From the NCBI RefSeq assembly GCF_900155535.1, contig NZ_LT706965.1, positions 84,299 through 148,298 of the forward strand: a stretch of DNA of 64,000 bases. Direction: 5' to 3'. Numbering within the stretch: position 1 is the first letter of the stretch; every line of letters begins with the position of its first letter. Source of the stretch: Corynebacterium urinipleomorphum (lineage in GTDB: Bacteria > Actinomycetota > Actinomycetes > Mycobacteriales > Mycobacteriaceae). The notes under the pieces are model-generated. The model was not told the origin of the DNA and did not search any database. It saw only the letters and a list, made by a program, of their open reading frames with translations. Both the position numbers and the translations under genes were made by a program. Positions 1 to 9,730 of this stretch are shown here, one piece after another.

Positions 1-496
1 CCACAGCGCCGCCGGGGTAGTAGTGCGGAGTCTGCGAGCTCGCGTGCGGGGAGGCCTGGATAGTCTGGCCGTCGAATTCAGCGGTGCGCGGCTCGGTCAC
101 ACGGCCGGCCTGACGTTGGGCCTCCAACTCCGGCAGCTGGGGGCCGGGCGCGAGGCCCAATATTTCGCGGGCTGCATCAACGTAATAAAGGCCTTCCAAC
201 GCCGACTCGCGGGCCAGCTGGGCTTGTCGCACCGTCGTGGCTTGGGTCAAGGCGGAATTGGCCGCGTTATAGCGCTCCGACGCGTCAGCCATCGCCTGGC
301 TGGAGGCTGCGTCCGTACCCGAAATGGTGAGCACCTGGTGGCCGAGACGGTCGACCCACCGTCGGGCGTCGGCAAGCGCGTCCTCCAAGTTCGCGCCGTC
401 GACCTGGGCGCGCTGGCTGTTGTTCTGCGCACCTCCGACAACCTTGACGGTGCCGAAGAGGATCACCGCGATCAGCAACAAACTCACAAGTCCCAT
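1..496 (-). CDS. DUF1542-like membrane-anchored protein, C-terminus cut by window edge
   Basis: 165 residues are visible. The ATG at 496 is preceded on the minus strand by a good GAAGGAG five bases away. The protein opens with one hydrophobic segment (MGLVSLLLIAVILFGTV), then an alanine-rich, probably coiled or helical region with ADARRWVDRLG, MADASERYNAAN and ESALEGLYYVDAARE, and ends at the window edge in TPHYYPGGAV. I recognise this pattern as a protein conserved in corynebacteria beside tig, usually labelled DUF1542 domain-containing. One N-terminal anchor with a soluble helical part is what the sequence shows; the function is unknown. Confidence 0.75.
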   Translation of the reverse strand, partial: MGLVSLLLIAVILFGTVKVVGGAQNNSQRAQVDGANLEDALADARRWVDRLGHQVLTISGTDAASSQAMADASERYNAANSALTQATTVRQAQLARESALEGLYYVDAAREILGLAPGPQLPELEAQRQAGRVTEPRTAEFDGQTIQASPHASSQTPHYYPGGAV

Positions 497-629
497 GTCC
501 ACTCCTTCAATCAACCACTTTCCCCAACGATAACCGAGGCTCGGGCATTCCTTTCCTGGCCCTTTCCGGGCACTTTTTGGAGCGAGTCGCACAGTGGGTT
601 AAGCTTGTCTGCGCGCATAAATCGCGTTC

Positions 630-701
630 GGGAATGTCGTATAGTGGCTAATACCTCAGCCTTCCAAGCTGAAGACGCGGGTTCGATTCCCGTCATTCCC
701 T
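630..701 (+). tRNA. tRNA-Gly(TCC)
   Basis: A cloverleaf can be folded by eye. The acceptor arms GGGAATG (630-636) and CATTCCC (694-700) pair, with T701 as discriminator. The anticodon stem TCAGC/GCTGA encloses the loop CTTCCAA, giving anticodon TCC. The T-loop is TTCGATT. No CCA is encoded. Confidence 0.93.
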
Positions 702-858
702 CCGCTCCGGCCGGTCCATGCTTCATCGCAGGGCCGGCCTTAATCATGTGCGGGATCCGCGCAAGTGGCCCCCGATGATTCGGGTCTTTTTTGCTTCACG
801 CTAGAATCGTCTCCCGTGAGTCAGCGTGGTGTGTTCGCCGGCGGCTCGCAGCGACCCA

Positions 859-932
859 CGGGGCGTGGCGCAGCTTGGTAGCGCACCTGCTTTGGGAGCA
901 GGGGGTCGCAGGTTCAAATCCTGTCGCCCCGA
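859..932 (+). tRNA. tRNA-Pro(TGG)
   Basis: The acceptor arms CGGGGCG (859-865) and CGCCCCG (925-931) pair, with A932 as discriminator. The anticodon stem CCTGC/GCAGG encloses TTTGGGA, giving anticodon TGG. The T-loop is TTCAAAT. No CCA is encoded. It lies 70 bases before tig. Confidence 0.93.
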
Positions 933-1002
933 CAAGGAGACGCTTGTGCGCCTCCTGCAAATTTTTTGAACAAATACGCAATCTAGCCAGGAGAGAATTT
1001 CC

Positions 1003-2403
1003 GTGAAGACTTCCGTGGACAAGCTCAGCGACACTCGCGCGAAGCTGACCGTGACCGTTCCGTTCGACGAGCTCGGCCCGGAAATCGACCAGGCGTACAA
1101 GGCCATCGCACAGCAGGTCAACATTCCGGGTTTCCGTCGCGGCAAGGCACCGCGCCAGCTTATCGACGCCCGATTTGGCCGCGGCCCCATCCTCGAGCAG
1201 GTCGTCAACGACATGCTGCCGACTCGGTACGAAGCCGCTGTGACCGAAAATGACCTGAAGGTCATCGGGCAGCCCGAGATCGACATCACGAAGATCGAGG
1301 ACAACGACTACGTGGAGTTCACCGCAGAGGTGGATGTCCGCCCGGAGATCGAGGTCCCGGACTTCTCCAAGATCTCCGTCGAGGTGCCGGCGCTGAAGAT
1401 CGACGACGAGGCCGTCGACGAAGAGCTGGATAATCTGCGTGCCCGCTTCGGCGAGCTCAAGGACACCAAGCGCAAGATGAAGAAGGGTGACTTCGCTGTC
1501 ATTGACATCGAGGCCACCATCGACGGCGAGAAGATTGAGGAAGCTTCCACCGAGGGCATCTCCTACGAGATTGGCCGCGACGACCTCATCGAGGGCCTGG
1601 ACAAGGCCATCAAGGGTCTGAAGACCGGTGAGGAAGCAGAGTTCACCTCCGAGATCCAGTTCGGTGAGCACAAGGGCGAAGAGGCCACCATCAAGGTCAC
1701 TGTCCAGCAGACCAAGGAGCGCAAGCTTCCGGAGCTGGACGAGGAGTTCGTCCAGATGGCGTCCGAGTTCGACACCGTCGAGGAGCTGCGCGAGTCTACC
1801 CGCTCCCAGCTGGAGGAGAACAAGAAGGCGCAGCAGGCCGCCGACATCCGCGACGAGGTGCTCAAGGCAGCCCTCGAGCAGACCTCATTTGAGCTGCCCA
1901 GCGCAGTTGTGGACGAGCAGGTGCACAACCAGCTGCACCAGATCCTCGGCCAGATGGCTCACGACGAGAACGCTTTCGCCCAGATGCTCGAGGCACAGGG
2001 CACGACCCGCGAGGAATTCGACAAGGAGTCCCGCGAGAACGCCGAAGACTCCGTGCGCACCCAGCTGTTCCTCGACGCTGTCGCCGACCAGGAAGAGCCG
2101 GAGGTCTCCCAGCAGGAGCTGACCGACCACATCCTGTTCACCGCGCAGTCCTACGGCATGGACCCGAACCAGTTCATCATGCAGCTGCAGCAGTCCGGCC
2201 AGATCGCTAACCTCTTCGCGGATGTCCGCCGCGGCAAGGCTCTGGCAGCCGCGATCTCCCGCACCTCCGTCAAGGACGACGAGGGCAATACCATCGACCC
2301 GAACGACTACTTCGGCGAGATCGACGAAGAGGAGATCAACGAGGCTGAAGCCGCCGACCAGGCAGTGGCCGACGCCGCTTCTGAGAAGGAAGAGGACAAC
2401 TAA
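1003..2403 (+). CDS. tig: Trigger factor (ribosome-associated chaperone/prolyl isomerase)
   Basis: 466 residues with a GTG start and GGAGA about nine bases upstream. It binds nascent chains at the ribosome exit tunnel. The ribosome-docking signature GFRRGKAP lies near residue 44, an FKBP-type PPIase domain spans roughly residues 160-245 ([16 protein letters not shown]...[20 protein letters not shown]), and a long helical C-terminal chaperone domain follows. The tail after about residue 430 is strongly acidic and longer than in E. coli, as is common in actinobacteria. A hairpin terminator follows. It precedes the clpP pair, so folding and degradation genes sit together. Confidence 0.97.
   Translation: MKTSVDKLSDTRAKLTVTVPFDELGPEIDQAYKAIAQQVNIPGFRRGKAPRQLIDARFGRGPILEQVVNDMLPTRYEAAVTENDLKVIGQPEIDITKIEDNDYVEFTAEVDVRPEIEVPDFSKISVEVPALKIDDEAVDEELDNLRARFGELKDTKRKMKKGDFAVIDIEATIDGEKIEEASTEGISYEIGRDDLIEGLDKAIKGLKTGEEAEFTSEIQFGEHKGEEATIKVTVQQTKERKLPELDEEFVQMASEFDTVEELRESTRSQLEENKKAQQAADIRDEVLKAALEQTSFELPSAVVDEQVHNQLHQILGQMAHDENAFAQMLEAQGTTREEFDKESRENAEDSVRTQLFLDAVADQEEPEVSQQELTDHILFTAQSYGMDPNQFIMQLQQSGQIANLFADVRRGKALAAAISRTSVKDDEGNTIDPNDYFGEIDEEEINEAEAADQAVADAASEKEEDN
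1159..1168 (+). repeat. CTTATCGACG decamer
   Basis: In tig, read as Leu-Ile-Asp (QLIDA); preceded by G. Confidence 0.9.
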
Positions 2404-2414
2404 GCTTCCTCGCT

Positions 2415-2450
2415 GAACCTCCCCGCCGTGATTCGGCCGGGAGGTTCTTT
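2415..2450 (+). terminator. Rho-independent terminator after tig
   Basis: GAACCTCCCCGCCG and CGGCCGGGAGGTTC form a near-perfect stem with a five-base loop, followed by TTT. It lies 11 bases after the tig stop. Confidence 0.8.
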
Positions 2451-2633
2451 CGGCTAGGCACCTATTTCGGCTCCCCAATCCCAAACACCGATTCCTGCCT
2501 ATCTATTCACAAGGACAGGATAAAGCCGCGGATTGATCCGACTTTGTGAAAGGCATCCTGGAATAGGTATCTAGCCCGGCGGGGTCCGCCACCTGCCAGC
2601 CTCTACGCTGACAGCGAACACAGCCCCAAGCGG

Positions 2634-2660
2634 GGAATCCGCAACTAGGGTGGGGCGTTA
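2634..2660 (+). promoter_or_regulatory. Candidate SigH (ECF-type) promoter of the clpP pair
   Basis: GGAAT at 2634-2638 and CGTTA at 2656-2660 are separated by 17 bases, matching the GGAA(T/C)...CGTT(A/T) pattern of SigH/SigE promoters in corynebacteria and mycobacteria. Control of clpP1P2 by SigH and ClgR is established in C. glutamicum; I found no convincing ClgR box here. The rest of the 325-base tig-clpP gap holds the tig terminator, a repeat of ATTGACAG at 2680-2687 and 2704-2711, and nothing else I can assign. Confidence 0.5.
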
Positions 2661-2728
2661 TCGTAGGCGAGAAACGACGATTGACAGAGTCACTCAGAGT
2701 CACATTGACAGATTTAAGGAGCACATCG

Positions 2729-3310
2729 ATGACTTCTCCGGCAACCGGCATGAACCTCGGCGACTCGGTGTACGAGCGCCTGCTGCGCGAGCGCATCATC
2801 TTCCTCGGCCAGGAGGTGGACGATGAGATTGCCAACAAGCTGTGCGCGCAGATCCTCCTGCTGTCCGCCGAGGACCCGAACCGAGACATCTCGCTGTACA
2901 TCAACTCCCCGGGCGGATCGGTCACGGCCGGCATGGCTATCTATGACACGATGAAGTACTCTCCGTGCGACATCGCCACCTACGGGATGGGCCTCGCCGC
3001 GTCGATGGGCCAGTTCCTGCTCTCCGGCGGCACTAAGGGTAAGCGCTACGCGTTGCCGCACGCGCGCATCATGATGCACCAGCCGTCCGCAGGCGTGGGT
3101 GGCACCGCTGCAGACATTGCCATCCAGGCGGAGCAGTTTGCGCAGACCAAGCGCGAGATGGCTGAGCTCATTGCGGAGCACACCGGCCAGACCTTCGAGC
3201 AGATCACCAAGGACTCGGACCGCGATCGTTGGTTCAACGCGCAGGAGGCGAAGGAGTACGGCATCGTCGACCACGTTATTTCGAACGCCCAGGGCACGAT
3301 CAGCAACTAA
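2729..3310 (+). CDS. clpP1: ATP-dependent Clp protease proteolytic subunit (first of two)
   Basis: 193 residues. An in-frame ATG exists at 2681, but 2729 has AAGGA at a good distance and gives the usual family length. It is the serine peptidase subunit that works with ClpX or ClpC. The triad is visible: Ser92 in GLAASMGQ, His117 in MMHQPSAG and Asp166 in SDRDRWF. Actinobacteria use two different ClpP subunits that form a mixed tetradecamer, and the second gene follows 33 bases on, so the two are probably one transcript. Confidence 0.95.
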   Translation: MTSPATGMNLGDSVYERLLRERIIFLGQEVDDEIANKLCAQILLLSAEDPNRDISLYINSPGGSVTAGMAIYDTMKYSPCDIATYGMGLAASMGQFLLSGGTKGKRYALPHARIMMHQPSAGVGGTAADIAIQAEQFAQTKREMAELIAEHTGQTFEQITKDSDRDRWFNAQEAKEYGIVDHVISNAQGTISN

Positions 3311-3343
3311 CCGGCAGAACAACACACAGAGGAGATAATCACT

Positions 3344-3964
3344 ATGTCTTTCCAGATGCCCAACTCCCGTTACGTCCTGCCGAGCTTCATCGAGCAGTCC
3401 TCGTTCGGCACCAAAGAAACCAACCCGTACTCGAAGCTTTTCGAGGAGCGCATCATCTTCTTGGGCACCCAGGTCGATGACACGTCGGCGAACGACATCA
3501 TGGCGCAGTTGCTTGTCCTGGAGTCGCAGGACCCGGATCGTGACATCACGATGTACATCAACTCGCCTGGCGGTTCGTTCACGTCCCTCATGGCGATCTA
3601 CGACACGATGCAGTACGTCCGCCCGGATGTTCAGACCGTGTGCCTGGGCCAGGCTGCTTCCGCCGCTGCCGTGATTCTCGCCGCGGGTGCGCCCGGTAAG
3701 CGTGCCGCGTTGCCGAATTCCCGGGTGCTCATCCACCAGCCGGCCACTGAAGGTGCGCGCGGCCAGGTGTCTGATCTGGAGATCCAGGCTCAGGAGATCG
3801 AGCGCATGCGCCGCCTCATGGAGGACACGTTGGCACGCCACTCGGGGCGCACGGCGGAGCAGGTCCGCATCGACACGGACCGTGACAAGATTCTCACTGC
3901 CTCCGAGGCTGTCGAGTACGGCATCATCGACCAGGTCTTCGACTACCGCAAGTTGAACGCCTAA
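3344..3964 (+). CDS. clpP2: ATP-dependent Clp protease proteolytic subunit (second of two)
   Basis: 206 residues, ATG with AGAGGAG upstream. The catalytic serine is in GQAASAAAV (Ser106) and the histidine in VLIHQPATEG (His131); TDRDKIL carries the expected aspartate. GQAASAAAVILAAG and the longer N-terminus mark it as the ClpP2-type partner. The transcript ends at the hairpin after 3985. The overrepresented decamer at 3973 lies between the stop and that hairpin. Confidence 0.95.
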   Translation: MSFQMPNSRYVLPSFIEQSSFGTKETNPYSKLFEERIIFLGTQVDDTSANDIMAQLLVLESQDPDRDITMYINSPGGSFTSLMAIYDTMQYVRPDVQTVCLGQAASAAAVILAAGAPGKRAALPNSRVLIHQPATEGARGQVSDLEIQAQEIERMRRLMEDTLARHSGRTAEQVRIDTDRDKILTASEAVEYGIIDQVFDYRKLNA

Positions 3965-3972
3965 AGCGCTCG

Positions 3973-3982
3973 CTTATCGACG
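3973..3982 (+). repeat. CTTATCGACG decamer (intergenic)
   Basis: Non-coding copy nine bases after the clpP2 stop and just before its terminator; preceded by G. Confidence 0.9.
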
Positions 3983-3985
3983 GTC

Positions 3986-4026
3986 CCCCCGCTGCTTCGT
4001 CCCCGAAGTCAGCGGGGGTGCGTTTT
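3986..4026 (+). terminator. Rho-independent terminator after clpP2
   Basis: CCCCCGCTG-CTTCG and CGAAG-T-CAGCGGGGG pair around a short loop, followed by TGCGTTTT. It faces the convergent lipoprotein gene, whose stop is at 4035. Confidence 0.85.
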
Positions 4027-4034
4027 GCCAGCTC

Positions 4035-4562
4035 TTAATCGCAGATGATCATGTCCTTCTTCAGTTCGGCCGGGACTCCAAGCTCGTCAAGATGTCCCTC
4101 GTCGTAGCACTTGAAGCCAGTGAAGGTCTGTCCGGCTGGTTCAATTCGCTCCCAGTCTTGGCCGTTCCACATCATGTACGACGTAGCATCGGTCGCGTAG
4201 ATGCCCACGCGGGCGAAGTGGCCATCGCAGTAAGAAGAAACTTCGTCGCCAGGCGACCCCTGCTCAACAGACTTCCAGTTGCACGGCCCCTTGTCGGAAC
4301 CGCTGCTTGCATCGGCAGCCGCGGCAGGCTCCCGCTTCTGCTTGGCGGAATCATCTTCTTCGTCCACTGTTTCTGTCTCAGTCTCGTAAATCGTGGACAC
4401 CGTAGTTGAGGCGCGCTCGGTAGTGGTTTCCTCCTCGGTGGGTGTGCTCACCTCTTGGTCCATGTTTGGTTCAGCGAGGGAATCTTCATCGTTGGAGCAC
4501 GCGGTGATGCCGAGCGGGAGAGTCAGAGCGAAGAATGCGGCGGCGAGGCGGCGGGTTGTCAT
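4035..4562 (-). CDS. Putative secreted lipoprotein, function unknown
   Basis: 175 residues. The N-terminus MTTRRLAAAFFALTLPLGI ends in a lipobox-like ITAC with Cys22, so it is probably lipidated and held on the outer face of the membrane. A Thr/Glu-rich linker (about residues 30-75) leads to a small domain with three or four cysteines (GPCNWKS, SSYCDGHFARVG, GFKCYDEGH, MIICD) and aromatic residues (YMMWNGQDWERI). The end resembles small secreted actinobacterial domains, but I cannot name a family. The gene upstream starts almost identically, so the two may be an old duplication of the secretion signal. Confidence 0.8.
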   Translation of the reverse strand: MTTRRLAAAFFALTLPLGITACSNDEDSLAEPNMDQEVSTPTEEETTTERASTTVSTIYETETETVDEEDDSAKQKREPAAAADASSGSDKGPCNWKSVEQGSPGDEVSSYCDGHFARVGIYATDATSYMMWNGQDWERIEPAGQTFTGFKCYDEGHLDELGVPAELKKDMIICD

Positions 4563-4600
4563 GGTCGTAGCGTTCCTTTGTCGTCTCGGAATGTGTTCAA

Positions 4601-4625
4601 TTCACACCTTAGTGCTGGGTGTGAA
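4601..4625. other. Inverted repeat between the two lipoprotein genes
   Basis: TTCACACC (4601-4608) and GGTGTGAA (4618-4625) form an 8-bp stem with a nine-base loop. No T-run follows on either side, so it is more likely an operator or an mRNA structure than a terminator. Confidence 0.4.
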
Positions 4626-4644
4626 CCAGCCCGTTGAACAGCGG

Positions 4645-5199
4645 TTAGGGCATCACTGTCTTGTCTGGCCCAGCGACGGTGAAGGACTCGTCGTTGTAGC
4701 CGCACTCGATGCTGTCGCCGTCGGGAGCTTGGCACCAGCCATTGAGGTACTCGAGGCGCTCACCTGGCTGCAGTTCTCCGGAACCGGCGCTACCGCCCTC
4801 AAGGACGCCCCATGAGGTTCCTTCGTCGCTAGCGAAAATCGCGCTCGGTCGTCCGGTGAAGGGCACCCACGGGTTGCCCGGCATGTCCTCCAAGTCGGGC
4901 ACTGAATCGTCCGGATTAGCGGAACAAGCGACGGCTGCCGCGCCGAGTGTGCAGAAGTAGGCGGTCCCGGCAACAGTCATAGTGACGTTTGCGTTGTCCC
5001 CTAGGTCGTCCATGAAGGGCTCGGGGGATACCAGTGAGTATTCAGGCTCGTCCGTTTCCGACACCAACGTGGGAGTGATCACTTCAGCCGACGGGGTGTT
5101 CGTCTCTGGGGCGGTGTCGTTGCCATCGCTGGAGCAGGCGGTGGCAACCAGCGGCAGCGCGAGCGCGACACCGGCGGTAGCGAGGCGGCGGTGGGTCAT
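4645..5199 (-). CDS. Putative secreted lipoprotein, function unknown
   Basis: 184 residues. The signal MTHRRLATAGVALALPLVATAC has its lipobox cysteine at position 22, exactly as in the next gene downstream. A Thr/Glu-rich linker precedes a domain with four cysteines (TAYFCTLG, AVACSANP, NGWCQAPDG, SIECGYND) and the segment GNPWVPFTGRPSAIFASDEGTSWG. The cysteine spacing suggests disulphides in an exported domain. I do not recognise the family. Its domain is not obviously alignable with the 4035-4562 protein; only the signal region is shared. Confidence 0.8.
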   Translation of the reverse strand: MTHRRLATAGVALALPLVATACSSDGNDTAPETNTPSAEVITPTLVSETDEPEYSLVSPEPFMDDLGDNANVTMTVAGTAYFCTLGAAAVACSANPDDSVPDLEDMPGNPWVPFTGRPSAIFASDEGTSWGVLEGGSAGSGELQPGERLEYLNGWCQAPDGDSIECGYNDESFTVAGPDKTVMP

Positions 5200-5275
5200 G
5201 GTGCGATCCTTCGTTCAAGAGCAGGTGCTATTCATGACACCTTATCGTGGCAGGTGACCCATCCCGCCTGATTCG

Positions 5276-6058
5276 CTATTTTTGAAGGAAAGCCAGCAAC
5301 GCCTCGTTGAACTTCTCCGGTTGCTCGGTGCCAACTTGGTGAGAGGCGTTTTCAATGACAACGCATTCTGCCTCGCCGGTCACGCCCGCGGCGATCTCCT
5401 GGAGTTGCTGGGGGCCTGTCGACGGATCGTCGGCGCCCGCGATGGTGAGAACCGGCACAGTGATCTCCTGAAGGCGCTCGTCGAAGCCCCATTTTGCGAG
5501 TGCGTCGCCGCATTGCGCGTATGCCTCGGGATCGACAGAGCCGACCATCGCTTTGAACTTATCGACGGTCTCAGGCTCCCGTTCCTTGAACCCGTCCGTG
5601 AACCAGTTGTCCACAGTGGGATCCACGATGGACGACATTCCGTCGTTGCGGGCGGTGTCGGAGCGCCCCTGCCACTTGCCTGCGCCACCTAGGAATGTCG
5701 CTGTGGAGGCGAAGACGGCGCTATCAACACGTTCGGACGTGGCTGCCAAGTACTGAGTGATGGCGCCGCCCATCGACAGGCCGACGATGGTGCAGTGCTC
5801 GATGCCGAGGGATGTGAGCGTCTCTAGGACATCCCGGGCGAGATCGTCGACACTGGTCATGCCCAGATCAACAGCAGGGGTGGGTGAGTCGCCGTGGCCT
5901 CGGTGATCGATGCGCACGACGCGGTACCGCTCCTCTAAGGCGGGGAGCTGCGGCTCCCACGCCTCGTGTGTGGTGCCGATGGATGGGAGCAGCACGACGG
6001 TTTTCTCGCTGTTTTCGTTGCCGGATACGATGGAATGCAGTGTGGTCATGTTCCTCAT
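5276..6058 (-). CDS. Alpha/beta hydrolase (PcaD/enol-lactonase-like)
   Basis: 260 residues from the ATG at 6058; starts at 6049 and upstream to 6106 are open, and none has a good ribosome site. The fold signature is complete: oxyanion region near VLLPSIGTTHEAWEPQL, RIDHRGHGDSPTP, nucleophile elbow GLSMGG, acid in IAGADDPSTGP and His in NASHQVGTEQP. The closest family I recognise is 3-oxoadipate enol-lactone hydrolase, but no protocatechuate genes are nearby, so the substrate is open. Confidence 0.8.
   Translation of the reverse strand: MRNMTTLHSIVSGNENSEKTVVLLPSIGTTHEAWEPQLPALEERYRVVRIDHRGHGDSPTPAVDLGMTSVDDLARDVLETLTSLGIEHCTIVGLSMGGAITQYLAATSERVDSAVFASTATFLGGAGKWQGRSDTARNDGMSSIVDPTVDNWFTDGFKEREPETVDKFKAMVGSVDPEAYAQCGDALAKWGFDERLQEITVPVLTIAGADDPSTGPQQLQEIAAGVTGEAECVVIENASHQVGTEQPEKFNEALLAFLQK
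5558..5567 (+). repeat. CTTATCGACG decamer
   Basis: In the minus-strand hydrolase, read as Val-Asp-Lys; preceded by A, so it lacks the eleventh base. Confidence 0.9.
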
Positions 6059-6304
6059 TGTCCCGAAAAACAACGTCGCTTGCAGGGCTCCTGCGGGCCC
6101 TCTCACTGCGATGCCACTCCATCTGAAATAGTGGTGGATAGAGCGGAGTCTCCGCCTAGAAGATGGATTTCACAGGCGTTCGAATGACCGCATTCGGAAT
6201 GTTCACCCCACCAGGTAGCGTTGTGGGCTACAGCAATCCATTGAGAGCTCCCACAAAAAGAACCGAACCGACACCACGAGTTAAAGCGAGAAGTAGAACA
6301 CCCC

Positions 6305-7576
6305 ATGGCAGTTACGCAAGACAGCTCCGACCTGTTGAAGTGCTCCTTCTGCGGCAAGAGCCAAAAGCAAGTTCGCAAGCTCATCGCCGGCGGCGGCGTG
6401 TACATCTGCGACGAGTGCATTGAGCTGTGTAACGAGATCATCGAAGAAGAGCTGGCAGGAGCTCAGTCCCAAGACAAAGGGGACGATAATAAACTGCCGC
6501 GCCCTTCCGAGATCACGGCGTTCCTGGATCAGTACGTGATCGGCCAGGACCAAGCGAAGCGCACGCTCGCAGTTGCGGTTTACAACCACTACAAGCGTGT
6601 CCGGACAGAAAAGGAAAGTCTTCGGAAGAAGGACGAGGACGTCGAGATCGCCAAGTCCAACATCCTTCTTCTCGGTCCCACAGGCTCGGGAAAGACATAC
6701 CTGGCGCAGACTCTGGCGCGGATGCTCAACGTGCCTTTCGCTATCGCCGACGCGACGAGCCTCACAGAGGCCGGGTATGTCGGTGAAGACGTGGAGAACA
6801 TCTTGCTCAAGCTGCTTCAGGCAGCGGATTTCGATGTGGAGCGTGCACAGAACGGCATCATCTACGTCGACGAGGTGGACAAGATTTCCCGGAAGTCGGA
6901 GAATCCGTCGATCACCCGGGATGTGTCCGGCGAGGGCGTCCAGCAGGCACTATTGAAGATTCTTGAGGGCACCGTGGCATCCGTCCCGCCGCAGGGCGGC
7001 CGCAAGCACCCGAATCAGGAATTTATCCAAGTGGACACCACCAATATTTTGTTCGTGGTCGCTGGAGCCTTCGCGGGTCTGGATAAAGTCATTGCGGAAC
7101 GCGTGGGCAAGAAAGGCATCGGCTTCGGCGCGGAGATTGACAGTGCTGCGCAGCGAGAAGAGCAGAATCTGCTCGCGCAGGTGCAACCCGAGGACTTGGT
7201 CAAATTCGGACTCATTCCGGAGTTCATTGGTCGTCTGCCCATTGTCGCGGCGGTGGAGAATCTCGACGAGGAGTCCCTTGTGCGCGTGCTCACTGAACCG
7301 AAGAACTCGCTAGTGAAGCAGTACCAGCGACTATTCACCATGGATGACGCAGAGTTGCGATTCACTGAGGATGCCCTCGCAGCTGTGGCTAAGAAGGCGG
7401 CGGACCGCGGCACCGGTGCCCGTGGTTTGCGTGCGATCATGGAGGACACACTGGTGCCCATCATGTACGACCTGCCCGACCGCGAGGACGTGGAAGAGGT
7501 CGTGGTCGATGCGGATGTCATCACGGGCGAGGGCGAGCCGGAGTACATCCTGCGGAACACAAAGAAGTCCGCGTAG
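6305..7576 (+). CDS. clpX: ATP-dependent Clp protease, ATP-binding subunit ClpX
   Basis: 423 residues. This AAA+ unfoldase feeds substrates to ClpP. The N-terminal zinc-binding domain has Cys13, Cys16, Cys35 and Cys38. Walker A is GPTGSGKT at 124-131, Walker B is IIYVDEVDK, and the IGF loop that docks on ClpP is present in KKGIGFGAE. The ribosome site is weak. It is split from the clpP pair by three minus-strand genes and must have its own promoter in the 246-base gap before it, where I see no clear box. Confidence 0.96.
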   Translation: MAVTQDSSDLLKCSFCGKSQKQVRKLIAGGGVYICDECIELCNEIIEEELAGAQSQDKGDDNKLPRPSEITAFLDQYVIGQDQAKRTLAVAVYNHYKRVRTEKESLRKKDEDVEIAKSNILLLGPTGSGKTYLAQTLARMLNVPFAIADATSLTEAGYVGEDVENILLKLLQAADFDVERAQNGIIYVDEVDKISRKSENPSITRDVSGEGVQQALLKILEGTVASVPPQGGRKHPNQEFIQVDTTNILFVVAGAFAGLDKVIAERVGKKGIGFGAEIDSAAQREEQNLLAQVQPEDLVKFGLIPEFIGRLPIVAAVENLDEESLVRVLTEPKNSLVKQYQRLFTMDDAELRFTEDALAAVAKKAADRGTGARGLRAIMEDTLVPIMYDLPDREDVEEVVVDADVITGEGEPEYILRNTKKSA

Positions 7577-7617
7577 TGCCCGCGGCGAGGGGAGAGCTCA
7601 GCGTCAGCCAGTTCTAG

Positions 7618-8451
7618 CTATTCCCCGGAAGGGATGGCGGTGTAGTTGGGGTCGTAGATGCCGTCGATAAGCGTGTCCGCGATGTAGTCGCCCTCGCTCG
7701 ACTCGTCTTTGTCCGTGGGCTCAACTGCCTCGGGTACGGATTGCGTCAGGTAGGACTCGTATCCTGAGTTCGGGATATTAGAGGTCAGGAAAGTCAGCAC
7801 AGAGTCGATGGTCAGGCGGCGCATGCCTTCTGTGTTGGCGGGGCTGAGCAGATTGATCTGGCCGAATTCGTCCAACGTGGCATGGTTTCCAACACGGAAG
7901 AACGTCAGAGAGGCGATGAGCACCACGATGTCCGTGGCGGATATGCCCGGGCGGAACGCGCCCGCGTCCTGCCCCATGAGCAGAAGTCGCTCGATTTGAA
8001 GGAACACTTCGGAATCGTTTCGCACCGTGGTGATTTCTTCCGGGGTGAGCACTGGGTCCAGATTTTCCCGCAGGAATAACCGGATTGAATCCGGGTTATG
8101 GATCATCCGGTTGTATAGCACGTCCACGAAACGGCGGATGCCCTCGACGGGCACGGCGTAGGAGCGGTCCAGGAATTCCTGGGGAGGGGAGAAGCTCCAT
8201 GCTGCACGGGTCAGCGCCCGGCGGTACAGCTCTCTTTTGTCCCCGAAGTGGTAATGCAGCATTCGTTTCGACATGCCGGCTTCCCGGGCAACTGAGTCGA
8301 GCTTCGTGGCGGCGTACCCCTGTCGTGCGAAGTGGCCCAAGGCGATGTCCACGGCGCGCTCCAGCACAGCGTTGTCAGCGTTGTCGGCGTTTTCGATGGT
8401 ATCGGTCACCTCGTTGCCGGGCCGGGAGCCTGGGTGCAAGGACTCCGTCAC
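7618..8451 (-). CDS. TetR-family transcriptional regulator
   Basis: 277 residues from a GTG at 8451. A longer frame reaches 8541, but only 8451 has a strong ribosome site (AAAGGAG six bases upstream). The helix-turn-helix is TKLDSVAREAGMSKRMLHYHF followed by GDKRELYRRAL. The C-terminal part is a ligand/dimer domain I cannot assign. It is divergent from mdh with a 242-base gap, so regulation of itself or of mdh is possible but not shown. The last 40 residues are acidic and unlike the core. Confidence 0.88.
   Translation of the reverse strand: MTESLHPGSRPGNEVTDTIENADNADNAVLERAVDIALGHFARQGYAATKLDSVAREAGMSKRMLHYHFGDKRELYRRALTRAAWSFSPPQEFLDRSYAVPVEGIRRFVDVLYNRMIHNPDSIRLFLRENLDPVLTPEEITTVRNDSEVFLQIERLLLMGQDAGAFRPGISATDIVVLIASLTFFRVGNHATLDEFGQINLLSPANTEGMRRLTIDSVLTFLTSNIPNSGYESYLTQSVPEAVEPTDKDESSEGDYIADTLIDGIYDPNYTAIPSGE
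7662..7671 (-). repeat. CTTATCGACG decamer
   Basis: In the TetR gene, read as Leu-Ile-Asp (TLIDG). Confidence 0.9.
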
Positions 8452-8552
8452 AGCTTCTCCTTTGAAAGCTCGCAATAGTTTCTCGGCGGTGCGCGAACGC
8501 TCCCGCCGTCTCCCCTTCATCGTGCCCAAACGGGGTTGCACGCGCCGAATGA

Positions 8553-9686
<1,134 letters not shown>

Positions 9687-9730
9687 CTCCCTCGCGGTCC
9701 GCCGAGGCGTCACGGCTACACTGTCATACC

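Noticed and set aside
2509..2559. TTCACAA/TTGTGAA with CAGGAT/ATCCTG as a pseudoknot riboswitch before clpP
   Set aside because: The arms are only six to seven bases and lie upstream of the likely SigH start site, so they would not be in that transcript.
4591..4607. GlxR site TGTGTTCAATTCACA between the lipoprotein genes
   Set aside because: The half-sites are one base too close and the fifth base is wrong.
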